Part shown: positions 18,825-28,559 of the stretch, one piece after another
How positions within the stretch are numbered: the first letter of the stretch is position 1
Layout of the letters: every line of letters begins with the position of its first letter
Source: Flavobacterium sp. 9
GTDB lineage: Bacteria > Bacteroidota > Bacteroidia > Flavobacteriales > Flavobacteriaceae
Direction of reading: 5' to 3'
NCBI RefSeq assembly: GCF_002754195.1
Contig: NZ_PEEU01000001.1
Location: 248,001-312,000 of the forward strand
Length of the DNA: 64,000 bases
The notes under the pieces: generated by a model
What the model saw: the letters and a program-made list of their open reading frames with translations, nothing else
The model's database searches: none
Told to the model about the DNA's origin: nothing
Position numbers and translations under genes: made by a program

Positions 18825-18924
18825 CCAAACACTATTCTTATTTATTCTAAATAATAATTACTTACAAATATATTTTTATTTAATCAAAACAAAAAGAATT
18901 TTCTTAAAAAAATTTCGAAAATGT

Positions 18925-19557
18925 ATGAAAATTAAGTACAATGCCAGTAAAATCAAGCAATCAGAAACTTCTGATAAACTAAAAAAAGTTTCAAGGAATA
19001 TTCGCAATAGAAGAAGCGTCTTTGCCAATGAGTTTATCAAAAAAGAAATACCTGATAAATTGCTTGAAGAAATTCTTATCAATGCCACTTGGGCTCCAAA
19101 TCATAAAATGACAGAGCCTTGGAGATTTATTGTTTTTAAAGGAAAATATCTAAAAGAATATGGCGAATACATGGCAAAGTATTACACCAATTTCTATAGC
19201 GAATTGTCTCCTGAAGATCAAAAAGAAAAGCTTCGTTATCTCGCCAATTATCCACTAAATGCGGCTTGTCTTATTGGCGTAATTATGGTTCGAAATACCA
19301 AAATTAATTTACCGGAATGGGAAGAAATTGCAGCAGTTTCCTCGGCTGTGCAAAATATAGCGCTTACCTGTACTGCCCATAAAATAGGCAACTATTGGAG
19401 TACCAAAGGAGTTGCTATCGATTATGTTGCACAGTTTGATCTTGCTGAAAACGAAAAATCATTAGGACTTCTCTACTTGGGTTATCATCCTGAGGATTTA
19501 AAATCTTCTAAAAAGAAGCGAACTCACCTATCCAAAAAAGTCATTTATCTAGAATAA
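18925..19557 (+). CDS. Nitroreductase family protein
   Basis: A 210-residue FMN-dependent nitroreductase-fold enzyme (YdjA-like). Hallmarks are RNIRNRRSVFANEF (N-terminal phosphate contact), INATWAPNHKMTEPWRFIVF, AAVSSAVQNIALTCTAHKIG and LGLLYLGYHPEDLK. The start at 18925 follows a long AT-rich leader. It ends 29 bases before the decarboxylase and is probably the first gene of the siderophore operon. A role in redox chemistry of the hydroxamate or in ferric reduction is inferred from position only; nitroreductases are also common unrelated neighbours. Confidence 0.85.
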   Translation: MKIKYNASKIKQSETSDKLKKVSRNIRNRRSVFANEFIKKEIPDKLLEEILINATWAPNHKMTEPWRFIVFKGKYLKEYGEYMAKYYTNFYSELSPEDQKEKLRYLANYPLNAACLIGVIMVRNTKINLPEWEEIAAVSSAVQNIALTCTAHKIGNYWSTKGVAIDYVAQFDLAENEKSLGLLYLGYHPEDLKSSKKKRTHLSKKVIYLE

Positions 19558-19586
19558 CAATAACTAAACCCCTTAAACAACTATTT

Positions 19587-21110
19587 ATGAATACCACACT
19601 AATCAACGAAAAACTACCTACAGACAAAGCGCTCCTGCCAGAACAGGAACTTTACAAAGACATATTTCATCAAAATTCAGGTCAGGAATATGAAAATGCT
19701 GTAAAATTAGCGCAGGAACGTGTTTCTAATTTTCTAAAAAACACAAAAAAACCTTTTACGGGAATCAGACCGGCAGAGATGAAAACCAAAGTTGAAGCAA
19801 TAGATTTAGCTTCGCCTCTACCCGATTATCAAAGTCTCCTTGACGAAGTCGACGAAATTTATGTAAATCATGCAACAGCTTATCACCTTCCTGAATATAT
19901 CGCGCACTTAAATTGTCCGGTTGTAATTCCGGCTTTGGCGGCAGAAGTTTTGATAAGCGCTATAAATTCTTCGCAAGATACTTATGATCAAAGTGCTGGC
20001 GGAACTTTTATGGAACGTAAACTTATCGACTGGACAAGCGAACAAATTGGCTACGAAAACGGCGATGGTATTTTTACTGCCGGAGGTTCTCAAAGTAATT
20101 TAATGGGATTGCTTTTGGCGAGAGATTATTATTCCTTAGAATACCAAAAATGGAATATCAAATTGGATGGTCTTCCTCCTGATGCTTCAAAATTCAGAGT
20201 TTTTGTTTCGGATAAAGCCCATTTCAGCAATCACAAAAATGCGTGGATTTTAGGTCTTGGAGAACAAGCAATCGTTCATGTTGGTGTCGATCAAAGATAC
20301 CGTATGGATCCTGAAAAACTGGAAAAAGCTATAGCTAAAGAAATCGAAAAAGGTAATATTCCAATCGCGATTACAGCAACTGCAGGAACTACAGATTTTG
20401 GAAACGTAGATCCCCTAAAAGCAATTGCAGAAATTGCCAATCGCAACAATTTATGGCTTCATGTTGATGCAGCTTACGGTTGCGGATTACTTCTAACAGA
20501 AAAACACAGACATCTTTTAAACGGAATTGAACTGGCAGATTCTGTAACAATCGATTATCATAAATCATTTTTTCAGCCAATAAGCAGCAGTGCTTTTATC
20601 GTAAAAAATAAACTTCACCTGAATATAATCAAACATCACGCTGATTATTTAAATCCAAAAGAACAAAACTACGACGCACTTCCGGCACAAATCAATAAAT
20701 CGATTATACAAAGTACACGACGTTTTGATGCCTTGAAACTCTGGTTTACACTTCGTTATTTGGGCAAAGAAAAGCTAGGTCAATTTACTGATACAATTAT
20801 CGAAACAACCCAAAAAACAGCTGCTTATATAGAATCTGATAAAAACTTTGAATTGTTATGTCACTCAGATATGGGTGTTTTAGTATTCAGATATCTTGAC
20901 GGTCCAGCCGAATCTAACTCTTGTGAAGTCAATCAATACATCAAAGAAAAACTCTTTTTTAGCGGAGAAGTCTTAGTTGCAAGTACCAAAGTAAACGGAG
21001 AATTCTATTTGAAATTCACCATTTTCAATCCAATTACAACCCTAAACGACATTAAAAACATTCTTAACCTCATAAAACAAAATGGAAATGAATACCACAG
21101 ACTTAACTAA
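19587..21110 (+). CDS. PLP-dependent group II decarboxylase, DesA-like (lysine or ornithine)
   Basis: A 507-residue decarboxylase. The PLP-binding Lys is K326 in SVTIDYHKSFFQPISSSA, preceded by LHVDAAYGCGLL (Asp to the pyridine N). Other family blocks are QSAGGTFMERKLIDW, FTAGGSQSNLMGLL and ITATAGTTDFGNVDP. The active-site block is very like DesA of desferrioxamine synthesis, so cadaverine from lysine is the most likely product, with putrescine from ornithine the alternative. Its 3' end overlaps the next gene by 29 bases, indicating translational coupling with the NIS synthetase fusion. Substrate specificity is inferred from context. Confidence 0.85.
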   Translation: MNTTLINEKLPTDKALLPEQELYKDIFHQNSGQEYENAVKLAQERVSNFLKNTKKPFTGIRPAEMKTKVEAIDLASPLPDYQSLLDEVDEIYVNHATAYHLPEYIAHLNCPVVIPALAAEVLISAINSSQDTYDQSAGGTFMERKLIDWTSEQIGYENGDGIFTAGGSQSNLMGLLLARDYYSLEYQKWNIKLDGLPPDASKFRVFVSDKAHFSNHKNAWILGLGEQAIVHVGVDQRYRMDPEKLEKAIAKEIEKGNIPIAITATAGTTDFGNVDPLKAIAEIANRNNLWLHVDAAYGCGLLLTEKHRHLLNGIELADSVTIDYHKSFFQPISSSAFIVKNKLHLNIIKHHADYLNPKEQNYDALPAQINKSIIQSTRRFDALKLWFTLRYLGKEKLGQFTDTIIETTQKTAAYIESDKNFELLCHSDMGVLVFRYLDGPAESNSCEVNQYIKEKLFFSGEVLVASTKVNGEFYLKFTIFNPITTLNDIKNILNLIKQNGNEYHRLN

Positions 21111-23529
21111 TTTTCATCAATTGGCAGAACAGGTAAATTTTAAATCCCTGCTCAATTGTTATTGCAGAGAATTCAGTAATTGGAGTCGCTACGAAGGCAT
21201 TCCTAAATACGACCAAACGCTGGCTGATTTCATGCAAACGATTAATCACAGTACGTTTTTTAGATTTGATTTTACAACGATTGGTCAGGAAGTTTTTGCT
21301 CCGCTGACTTATTTTTCTGAAAGTGGCGTTCATTCTTTTGGTTTTCCAATTGTGTCGCGCAATACAACAACAGACGAAATCAAAGCTATAAATCCAATGG
21401 AATTTACAGCACTTGTAGCTCAATATTCTAAAACAGAATATCCTGATATAGATGCAATTCCTACGCAGGAACGTATGGAAAACAGCATTGAAAACCTGGC
21501 TTTATACCTGGAAAATTATAAAAACAGCGATCATTCTGCCAACAATGCCGAACAAACATTTATAGAATCTGAGCAATCTTTGATTTTGGGACATAGCGTG
21601 CATCCTTTGCCAAAAAGCAGAGAAGGTTTTACAAAAGACGAATTGCTGAAATATTCTCCAGAAACCGCAGGGAAATTTCCTTTACATTTTTTCCTTATTC
21701 ATCCCGAAAATGTAATAGAAAAAAATGCAGAAGAATTTTTAATGACCGATTATCTGAGAAATGAAATCTTGAAATATGCAGATAAAAACGCCAAAGAATT
21801 ATTGGATTTTTATACCAATTACAAAGTAGTTCCTGTTCATCCTTGGGAAGCCAATTATTTGCTAGATCAAAAAGAAGTAAAAGAAATGCAATCGAAGCAA
21901 CTTTTATTCAGTCTTGGTCAATTTGGACCTTCTTACACCGCAACTTCATCTGTTCGTACCGTTTATAATGAAGAAAGCGAATGGATGTACAAATTCTCAT
22001 TACATGTAAAAATCACTAATTCCTTCCGTGTCAATTATCTACACGAATTAAATCGTGGTTATGATGCTACATTATTGATGAAAACAGATTGGGGAAAAGG
22101 CATTCAGGAAGATTTTCCACAAATTCAACTTATTACAGATCCCGCTTTTATCGCCGTTACTTATGATGATAAAATTATTGACGGTTTCAGTACCAGCGTT
22201 CGTCAGAATCCTTTTCATGGAGCCAATGCAAAGAAAAATGTAACGATGGTCGCTTCACTTTCTCAAGACGGAATTCTGGGCGAAACACCAAGAATCGTTA
22301 ATCTTATCAATGAAGCAGCCAAAAGACAAGATTCTTCTGTAACCGAAACTGCTCTTTCTTGGTTCAAACAATATCTGAATATTACCATAACGCCTTTGGT
22401 TGGAGTTTTTAACGAATATGGATTTGGATCAGAATTTCATCAGCAAAATATGTTGGTAGAATTTGATGAGAATCTTTTTCCTGTAAAGCTTTATTTCAGA
22501 GATAATCAGGGCTATTTTTTCCGTCAGGGAAAAGTCGAAGAATTAGAAAAACTGATTCCTGATTTTGGAAAAGACAGCAGATCTTTTATTGCCGAAAAAA
22601 GAATTATCGATTTCTGGGGATATTATCTTTTAGTAAATCATTTGTTTGGAATAACAAGTATTCTGGGCAAAAACAAACTAGCCGACGAAAATGTACTGCT
22701 TAATCTAATCTACGAAGCACTAAAAAAACAAGAAGATTCAGATACGACAGGTTTAGTTTCGCATTTTACAAATAGTGTAACATTAGTTGTAAAAGGAAAT
22801 CTCTTAACGAGTTTAAACAATATGGATGAAGCCAGCGCGCCAAGAACAAATCCAGCCGTTTACAGAACTTATCCTAATCCGTTAAACAAACATTTTTTCT
22901 CTAAAAAACTCATTAATCCAAAAGAAAATACCACCGTTTTCAGTCGCTTTTTTGAGAAAGAAAACGTAACCATAACCTTGCGTCCCGTAGATATCGACAA
23001 AGATATTGAGATGCTTCACGAATGGTTTCACCGTGAACACGCCTTGAAAATCTGGCAAATGAACTGGCCAATTCGCCAGATCGAAGCCTTTTACAGAATG
23101 TTACTTCCCGGAGATCACGGACACAGTTTTATTGGCGAAGCAAATGGGGTTCCAACCTTTAACATCGAAGTATATTGGGCAAGCCGCGATATTGTTGGAG
23201 AATATTATGATGTTCTGCCGTCAGATTATGGAACGCATCAATTTATCGCGCCAATAGATCCAAAATTAAAATACGGATCTCCGGCAACACAAACAATGAT
23301 GGATTTTGTTTTTGGTGAACCAAAAGTTGGTAAAATGGTTGGCGAAGGATCTGTAGATTCCATTGCATCAATGATGAATAAAGCGCACGTAGGTTTTAAA
23401 ATCGAAAAAGTGATCGAAATGCCACACAAAAAAGCCAATCTAAACTTCTGCTACAGAGAATGGTATTGGGCAAAATTTCCTGCTGCCAAAGATTTTCAAA
23501 ACAATACAATTTCAGCACCTCAAGTTTAA
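21082..23529 (+). CDS. IucA/IucC-type NIS synthetase fused to a GNAT acyltransferase
   Basis: An 815-residue two-domain protein. Residues about 1-610 are an NIS synthetase, with SVHPLPKSREGFTKDELL, VVPVHPWEANYLL, TATSSVRTVYN and KITNSFRVN. The usual HGQN adenylation motif reads HQQN (SEFHQQNMLVEF), and RDNQGYFFRQG follows. Residues about 625-800 are an IucB/DesC/MbtK-like acyltransferase, with TITLRPVDIDKDIEMLHEWF, GEYYDVLPSDYGTHQFIAPI and MVGEGSVDSIASMMNKAHVG. The expected chemistry is acylation of an N-hydroxydiamine by the GNAT domain and amide formation by the synthetase domain. The start ATG at 21082 lies inside the decarboxylase gene. Family assignment is secure; the exact step is inferred. 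Confidence 0.88.
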   Translation: MEMNTTDLTNFHQLAEQVNFKSLLNCYCREFSNWSRYEGIPKYDQTLADFMQTINHSTFFRFDFTTIGQEVFAPLTYFSESGVHSFGFPIVSRNTTTDEIKAINPMEFTALVAQYSKTEYPDIDAIPTQERMENSIENLALYLENYKNSDHSANNAEQTFIESEQSLILGHSVHPLPKSREGFTKDELLKYSPETAGKFPLHFFLIHPENVIEKNAEEFLMTDYLRNEILKYADKNAKELLDFYTNYKVVPVHPWEANYLLDQKEVKEMQSKQLLFSLGQFGPSYTATSSVRTVYNEESEWMYKFSLHVKITNSFRVNYLHELNRGYDATLLMKTDWGKGIQEDFPQIQLITDPAFIAVTYDDKIIDGFSTSVRQNPFHGANAKKNVTMVASLSQDGILGETPRIVNLINEAAKRQDSSVTETALSWFKQYLNITITPLVGVFNEYGFGSEFHQQNMLVEFDENLFPVKLYFRDNQGYFFRQGKVEELEKLIPDFGKDSRSFIAEKRIIDFWGYYLLVNHLFGITSILGKNKLADENVLLNLIYEALKKQEDSDTTGLVSHFTNSVTLVVKGNLLTSLNNMDEASAPRTNPAVYRTYPNPLNKHFFSKKLINPKENTTVFSRFFEKENVTITLRPVDIDKDIEMLHEWFHREHALKIWQMNWPIRQIEAFYRMLLPGDHGHSFIGEANGVPTFNIEVYWASRDIVGEYYDVLPSDYGTHQFIAPIDPKLKYGSPATQTMMDFVFGEPKVGKMVGEGSVDSIASMMNKAHVGFKIEKVIEMPHKKANLNFCYREWYWAKFPAAKDFQNNTISAPQV

Positions 23530-23546
23530 TTCGTAAAAATACCACA

Positions 23547-24887
23547 ATGAGTACAGAAAAAATATATTCCGTAATCGGGATCGGAATTGGTCCTTTTAAT
23601 CTTGGACTTGCAGCTCTTATAGAACCCGTTGAAGAACTGTCGGCACTATTTTTTGATCAGTCAGAAAGTTTTGACTGGCATCCCGGACTTATGCTGAATA
23701 ATGCAACGCTTCAGGTTCCGTTTTTAGGAGATTTGGTCACAATGGCCGATCCTACAAATAAATACAGTTTTCTTAATTACATCAAAGAAAGCGGACGTTT
23801 ATACAAATTTTATATCCGAGAAAATTTCTTCATTTATAGACGAGAATACAACGAATATTGCAAATGGGTTGCAAATCAATTGCCAAATTGCAAATTCTCG
23901 CATAAAGTAGTTTCAATTGATTACGTTGATGATCTTTATAAAATAATGGTTATCAATACGCAAACTTGTATAACGACAACTTATTATGCCAATAAAATTG
24001 TTTTAGGAACCGGAACTTCTCCGCATATTCCAGACTTTATTGATCACGAAGTTTTACCAAATGTAATTCACGCATCAAAATATCTGAATTTCAAATCACG
24101 TATTAATAAAAACGCAACCGTTACGGTTATTGGTTCCGGACAAAGTGCAGCCGAAGTTTTCCGTGATCTTTTGCCTGAAACTGAAAATGGTTTACAACTA
24201 AAATGGTTTACCCGTTCGTCTCACTTTTTCCCTTTGGATAATAAATCAAAACTAACGCTTGAATTGACTTCTCCGGAATATGTAGATCATTTTCATAGTC
24301 TTTCTGACGAAAAGCGAAAACAACTTTTGGCGAGACAACACGGACTTTACAAAGGAATCGATCAGGAATTAATCAACGAAATATTCGATAGTTTGTACGA
24401 AATGAGTTTAGAAGATAAACCTCTAAATGTAGAATTGCGTTCGAATATGCGCCTGACTTCCGTTAACGAAGAAACTGACGGATCTTATAATCTGGATTTC
24501 ATTCACACAGAATTAGACCAACCTTTTGAAGATCAAACAGATTATGTGATTCTGGCGACAGGATATAAATACAAAGAACCGGGAATTCTTGCGGGAATCG
24601 AAAGCAAAATCCAACGTTTAGAAAATGGCTTATTCAATGTAAATCGCAATTATACAATCGATAAAAAAGGTACGGATATTTTTGTTCAAAATGCTGAATT
24701 ACATACGCATGGACTTTCTACTCCGGATTTAGGAATGGGCGCTTACAGAAATTCCTGGATTATAAATCAACTGGCGAATCGTGAAGTTTATAAAGTCGAA
24801 AAACGAATTGCATTCCAACAATTTGGCGTACAAAAAACCACGCAGGAATTGTCTGAGGCCAATGTTTTGGAATTAATAAACGACTAA
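23547..24887 (+). CDS. L-lysine/L-ornithine/diamine N-hydroxylase (SidA/IucD/PvdA family)
   Basis: 446 residues from ATG 23547, 17 bases after the preceding stop; a longer frame into the upstream gene is rejected as overlap. It has an FAD loop GIGIGPFNLGLAAL, an NADPH loop VIGSGQSAAEVFRDLL, the ATGYKYKEPG block and LSTPDLGMGAYRNSWI, all features of class B N-hydroxylating flavoenzymes. It makes the N-hydroxy group that becomes the hydroxamate. Given the DesA-like decarboxylase upstream, cadaverine or putrescine (as with DesB/AlcA) is the favoured substrate, and lysine is possible. It is followed by a 420-base gap holding a nested palindrome. Confidence 0.9.
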   Translation: MSTEKIYSVIGIGIGPFNLGLAALIEPVEELSALFFDQSESFDWHPGLMLNNATLQVPFLGDLVTMADPTNKYSFLNYIKESGRLYKFYIRENFFIYRREYNEYCKWVANQLPNCKFSHKVVSIDYVDDLYKIMVINTQTCITTTYYANKIVLGTGTSPHIPDFIDHEVLPNVIHASKYLNFKSRINKNATVTVIGSGQSAAEVFRDLLPETENGLQLKWFTRSSHFFPLDNKSKLTLELTSPEYVDHFHSLSDEKRKQLLARQHGLYKGIDQELINEIFDSLYEMSLEDKPLNVELRSNMRLTSVNEETDGSYNLDFIHTELDQPFEDQTDYVILATGYKYKEPGILAGIESKIQRLENGLFNVNRNYTIDKKGTDIFVQNAELHTHGLSTPDLGMGAYRNSWIINQLANREVYKVEKRIAFQQFGVQKTTQELSEANVLELIND

Positions 24888-24913
24888 CCAGTTGTGTATA
24901 ATTCATAAAAACA

Positions 24914-25262
24914 TTTAACACATAGTCCCGAAGCTCAATGTTATTAAATTAAGTTTTGAATTGCCTTCAGCCTTAGCTAAAAATCATTAAATCAATATTT
25001 TAAAAAAATAAAATTAATCTCGCGCGAAGGCGCAAAAGTTTTGTCATTTCGACGGAGGAGAAATCTCCACGAGAAACTCGACAAAGATTGGATTCTCATT
25101 ACGGAGTTACTTGTGGAGATTTCTCCTCCGTCGAAATGACAATATTATGTTTAAGCTTTGTGATTTGTGAGAAAAATTATAATTCAGAAAGTTTAACATA
25201 ATGACATTGAGCTAAAGCTGGAGGCAAGTCAATAAGTTAGTAACATGTTTCTATGTGTTAAA
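24914..25262. repeat. Nested palindromic cassette inside the siderophore operon
   Basis: The outer arms are TTTAACACATAG (24914-24925) and CTATGTGTTAAA (25251-25262). Within these a second module (CCTCCAGC/TTAGCTCAATGTCATTA type) is present in inverted form near 24960-24990 and 25197-25224. The core has perfect 30-bp arms at 25041-25070 and 25113-25142 with a 42-nt loop. The core is repeated at 29266-29367, and the TTAGCTCAATG module again near 48522-48546. It is flanked by co-directional siderophore genes. Confidence 0.8.
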
Positions 25263-25307
25263 AATTAATACGCAAACGAATTAAATAAATAAGAAAAAAT
25301 AATCAGG

Positions 25308-27143
25308 ATGATAACCCCAGAAAACACATTCAAAGACGCACAACATCTCAATTCAGCGACTTGGGATAAAGTAAATCGAAACCTACTAGCCAAAAGTATC
25401 GCAGAATTAATGCGTGAAGATGTAGCGAAACCACAAATCATTAGCCGCGAAGAAAATGGTTTGACCCATTTTATATTAGACACCGATAAAGAGAATATTT
25501 ATTACAGTTTTTCAGCATATCCAAGGTTTCTGAATTACTGGCATATTGTCAAAGAAAGCATTCATAAAATCGAAAATGAAGTAAAACTGAATCAAGTTGA
25601 TGTTCCAAATTTCTTTATTGAACTTCAGGAAACTTTCGGGATTAACTCTTTCACACTTGCCCATTATATCGAAGAATTGCTGCATACTTTATATGCCGAT
25701 GCTTTTATTCATTCAAAACGTCGTTTGTCGGCTTCAAAGTTGGCTGATGCCGATTTTCAAACCATCGAACACAGTCTCGACGGTCATCCGTGGGTAATTG
25801 TAAACAAAGGGCGAATAGGTTTTGACTCCGAAGATTATGAAAATTACACGCCTGAATCTGGTCAAAAAACACGATTGGTTTGGATTGCTGCTCATAAAAA
25901 CAGAGCAACTTTGCGTCTCCAAACGGATATGAATGACCAGACTTTTTATGAAAATGAAATTGGTTCTGAAAAAATAGAAACCTTTAGAAACAAACTAATT
26001 CAGTCGAAAGTAAATCCGGACGATTATATTTTTATTCCCGTGCATTTATGGCAATGGCAAAATAAATTAGTCATGCAATTTGCCAATGATATTGCGTCTA
26101 AACATCTTATTCCGTTAGAATTAACCGAAGATATTTATAGTCCGCAACAAAGTATTCGTACTTTTTTCAACCAAAGCAAACCCAACAAACATTACGTAAA
26201 AACGTCGATGTCAATCTTAAATACAAGCCATATTAGAGGTTTGTGTCCAAGACAATTGTCGATTGCGCCACGTTTGACAGGTTATCTGAAAGATATTCTT
26301 AAAAAAGATCCGCATTTACAAAAAATGGATGTTGTGCTTTTGGGCGAAATGGTTTCGGTTAGTTACACACATCCAAATTATAGTAAAGTTGTAAATACAC
26401 CGTATCAATACAACGAATATTTGGGTGCAATGTGGCGAGAAAGTCCTATCAATTTTCTAAAACACGGCGAAAATTTAATGACAATGGCGGCCTTGCTTTA
26501 TGTAGACGATCATGGCAAAAGTCTTGTCGAAGAATTGATTGAAAAATCAGGACTTTCGACAGAACAATGGCTAAAAGCCTATATGACGGCGTATCTAAAA
26601 CCTGTGCTTCAAATCTATTACCAACACTCATTATGCATCGATCCGCATGGACAAAATGTGATTCTTATTCTTAAAGATTACGTTCCAACGCGTATTGCTT
26701 TGCAGGATTTTGTAGGTGATATTTTAATTAATGAAGAAGGAAAGAAAAAGCTTCCGCAGGAATTTATTGAGAATATGTTTGTCGCTTCTCCAAATCCTGA
26801 AAATGCGCCATTAACGATCCTTATTGCGGTTTTTGATGCTTTTTTCAGATATCTGAGCGATGTATTAATTACGTCAGCAAACTATTCTGAAACCTCTTTT
26901 TGGAATTGTGTTCACGATATTATTTTAGAATATCAGCAGGAACATCCCGAGCTTCAGGATATGTTTGATAAATACAATTTATTTATTCCTGAGTTTAAAC
27001 GTCTAATTTTCAATAGCCGACGTTTGTATAATGGTTATGAAGAAACGGTTGGTTTTCCACACATGAAAAAAAGCGGTTTTATTCCGAATCCGTTGCATCA
27101 ATTGATCAATCAGGAAGTATTAATTGAAAAAGAAAACGCATGA
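25308..27143 (+). CDS. Second IucA/IucC-type NIS synthetase (DesD-like)
   Basis: A 611-residue NIS synthetase with canonical motifs: HSLDGHPWVIVNKGRIGFD, YIFIPVHLWQWQNKL, YSPQQSIRTFFN, MSILNTSHIRGLC and SLCIDPHGQNVILILKDYVP, which has an intact HGQN. This is the type that oligomerises and cyclises N-acyl-N-hydroxydiamines in DesD and BibC-like systems. It overlaps the exporter gene by 4 bases (ATGA), so these two are translationally coupled. With the fusion at 21082 it makes a two-synthetase pathway. Product assembly is inferred. Confidence 0.9.
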   Translation: MITPENTFKDAQHLNSATWDKVNRNLLAKSIAELMREDVAKPQIISREENGLTHFILDTDKENIYYSFSAYPRFLNYWHIVKESIHKIENEVKLNQVDVPNFFIELQETFGINSFTLAHYIEELLHTLYADAFIHSKRRLSASKLADADFQTIEHSLDGHPWVIVNKGRIGFDSEDYENYTPESGQKTRLVWIAAHKNRATLRLQTDMNDQTFYENEIGSEKIETFRNKLIQSKVNPDDYIFIPVHLWQWQNKLVMQFANDIASKHLIPLELTEDIYSPQQSIRTFFNQSKPNKHYVKTSMSILNTSHIRGLCPRQLSIAPRLTGYLKDILKKDPHLQKMDVVLLGEMVSVSYTHPNYSKVVNTPYQYNEYLGAMWRESPINFLKHGENLMTMAALLYVDDHGKSLVEELIEKSGLSTEQWLKAYMTAYLKPVLQIYYQHSLCIDPHGQNVILILKDYVPTRIALQDFVGDILINEEGKKKLPQEFIENMFVASPNPENAPLTILIAVFDAFFRYLSDVLITSANYSETSFWNCVHDIILEYQQEHPELQDMFDKYNLFIPEFKRLIFNSRRLYNGYEETVGFPHMKKSGFIPNPLHQLINQEVLIEKENA

Positions 27144-28546
27144 AAGAAGCCATTTTAAAAACACGTACTTTCTTTGGTCTTTTAAGGCGTTCTCTTGCCG
27201 GAAGCGAAAGCAATTTTACATCAGGAAGTATCAACAAAACCATCATTTTATTGTCTGTGCCAATGGTTGCAGAACTTTTGATGGAATCTTTATTTGTATG
27301 TTCAAACCTGTTCTTTGTGAGTAGATTAGGCACAAATGCGATTTCTATTGCAGGCGCAACAACAACCTTTATTACGTTTTGTTATTCCGTTTCGATAGGT
27401 TTAGGAATTGCAGCATCAGCAATGATTTCGCGAAGAATTGGCGAGAAAAAGTTCAAAGCTGCAGGACAAACTGCGATGCAGGTAATTTATGTCACAACAC
27501 CAATCGCAGCACTTATAAGCGTTGTTTGTACGATTTGGGCAACCGATATTATGAGCGCAATGGGACTTTCTGCCGAAATGGTTCAGGAAGGAACTTCATA
27601 CGGAATCGTCATGTTTGCCTCAAGCGGATTTTTGATTCTCCGTATCGTAATAAACGGAATTTTTCGTGGTGCGGGCGATGCTTCTACAGCGATGAGAATA
27701 CTTTGGGTATCCAATGCAATCAACATTATTCTATGTCCAATTTTTATTTTTGGATGGGGACCAATTCCCGCTTACGGCTTACTAGGCGTTGGATTAGCAA
27801 CCTTAATTGCCCGAGTTATTGGCGTACTTTATCAAGCCTGGTATTTGGTAAGAGGCAAAACGGTCATGAAAATTGGTTTGGCACAATTAGTCTTTAATCT
27901 GGCTATTTTCAAAAGAATCGGGAAACTTGCTTTTGGCGGAACAGTTCAATTTATAATTCCTGCTTCAAGTTGGGTATTTATGATTAAGATTATGTCTCAT
28001 TTTGGACCTAACGCATTGGCGGGATACATTCTGGCACAAAGAGTAACTTCGATTGCGACAATGCCAGCTTGGGGATTAGGAAATGCAGCCGGAATATTAA
28101 CTGGGCAAAATCTTGGTGCAAAACAACCCGATCGAGCCGAAAAATCAGTTTGGAGAGCCGGAATGTTAAACATGGGATTCTTGGTTTTAATTGGAATTTC
28201 GTGGATTTTTCTCGCCGTTCCCGTTGTCAAAATCTTCACAGATATTCCCGAAGTGATTTCCTTTAGTACAAGATATATCCATTTTATTTCGATGGCATAC
28301 ATACTTCTGGGATATACAATGGTTATTTCCAAGGCTTTAAACGCTGCGGGAGAAGTCAAAGTTGTAACCTGGCTTTATATTTTAATGTTTTATATCGTTC
28401 AGATTCCGCTGGCGTATGCTTTGGGAATTTCTTTTGAACTGGGATCAAATGGTGTTTTTACAGCCATTCTTTTGTCTGAAATTGTATTGGCGGTTGCCTG
28501 TATAATTGTCTTTCGAAAAGGAAAATGGAAACATACTAAAGTTTAA
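27140..28546 (+). CDS. MATE family efflux transporter (candidate siderophore exporter)
   Basis: A 468-residue protein with 12 predicted membrane helices in the NorM/DinF layout. TINKTIILLSVPMVAELLME is the first helix, GTNAISIAGATTTFITFCY and GLGIAASAMISRRIGEKKF the next, and the repeat lobe holds GWGLGNAAGIL-like sequence (MPAWGLGNAAGILTGQNLGA). The start overlaps the NIS synthetase stop (ATGA). Export of the finished siderophore across the inner membrane is inferred from coupling to the synthetase. It is followed by a 420-base gap full of repeats. Confidence 0.88.
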   Translation: MKEAILKTRTFFGLLRRSLAGSESNFTSGSINKTIILLSVPMVAELLMESLFVCSNLFFVSRLGTNAISIAGATTTFITFCYSVSIGLGIAASAMISRRIGEKKFKAAGQTAMQVIYVTTPIAALISVVCTIWATDIMSAMGLSAEMVQEGTSYGIVMFASSGFLILRIVINGIFRGAGDASTAMRILWVSNAINIILCPIFIFGWGPIPAYGLLGVGLATLIARVIGVLYQAWYLVRGKTVMKIGLAQLVFNLAIFKRIGKLAFGGTVQFIIPASSWVFMIKIMSHFGPNALAGYILAQRVTSIATMPAWGLGNAAGILTGQNLGAKQPDRAEKSVWRAGMLNMGFLVLIGISWIFLAVPVVKIFTDIPEVISFSTRYIHFISMAYILLGYTMVISKALNAAGEVKVVTWLYILMFYIVQIPLAYALGISFELGSNGVFTAILLSEIVLAVACIIVFRKGKWKHTKV

Positions 28547-28559
28547 AAAATAGCCACTC

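Noticed and set aside
27379..27897. A 172-residue frame inside the MATE transporter gene
   Set aside because: Shadow of the conserved transporter in another frame; Arg/Cys-rich and without domain.
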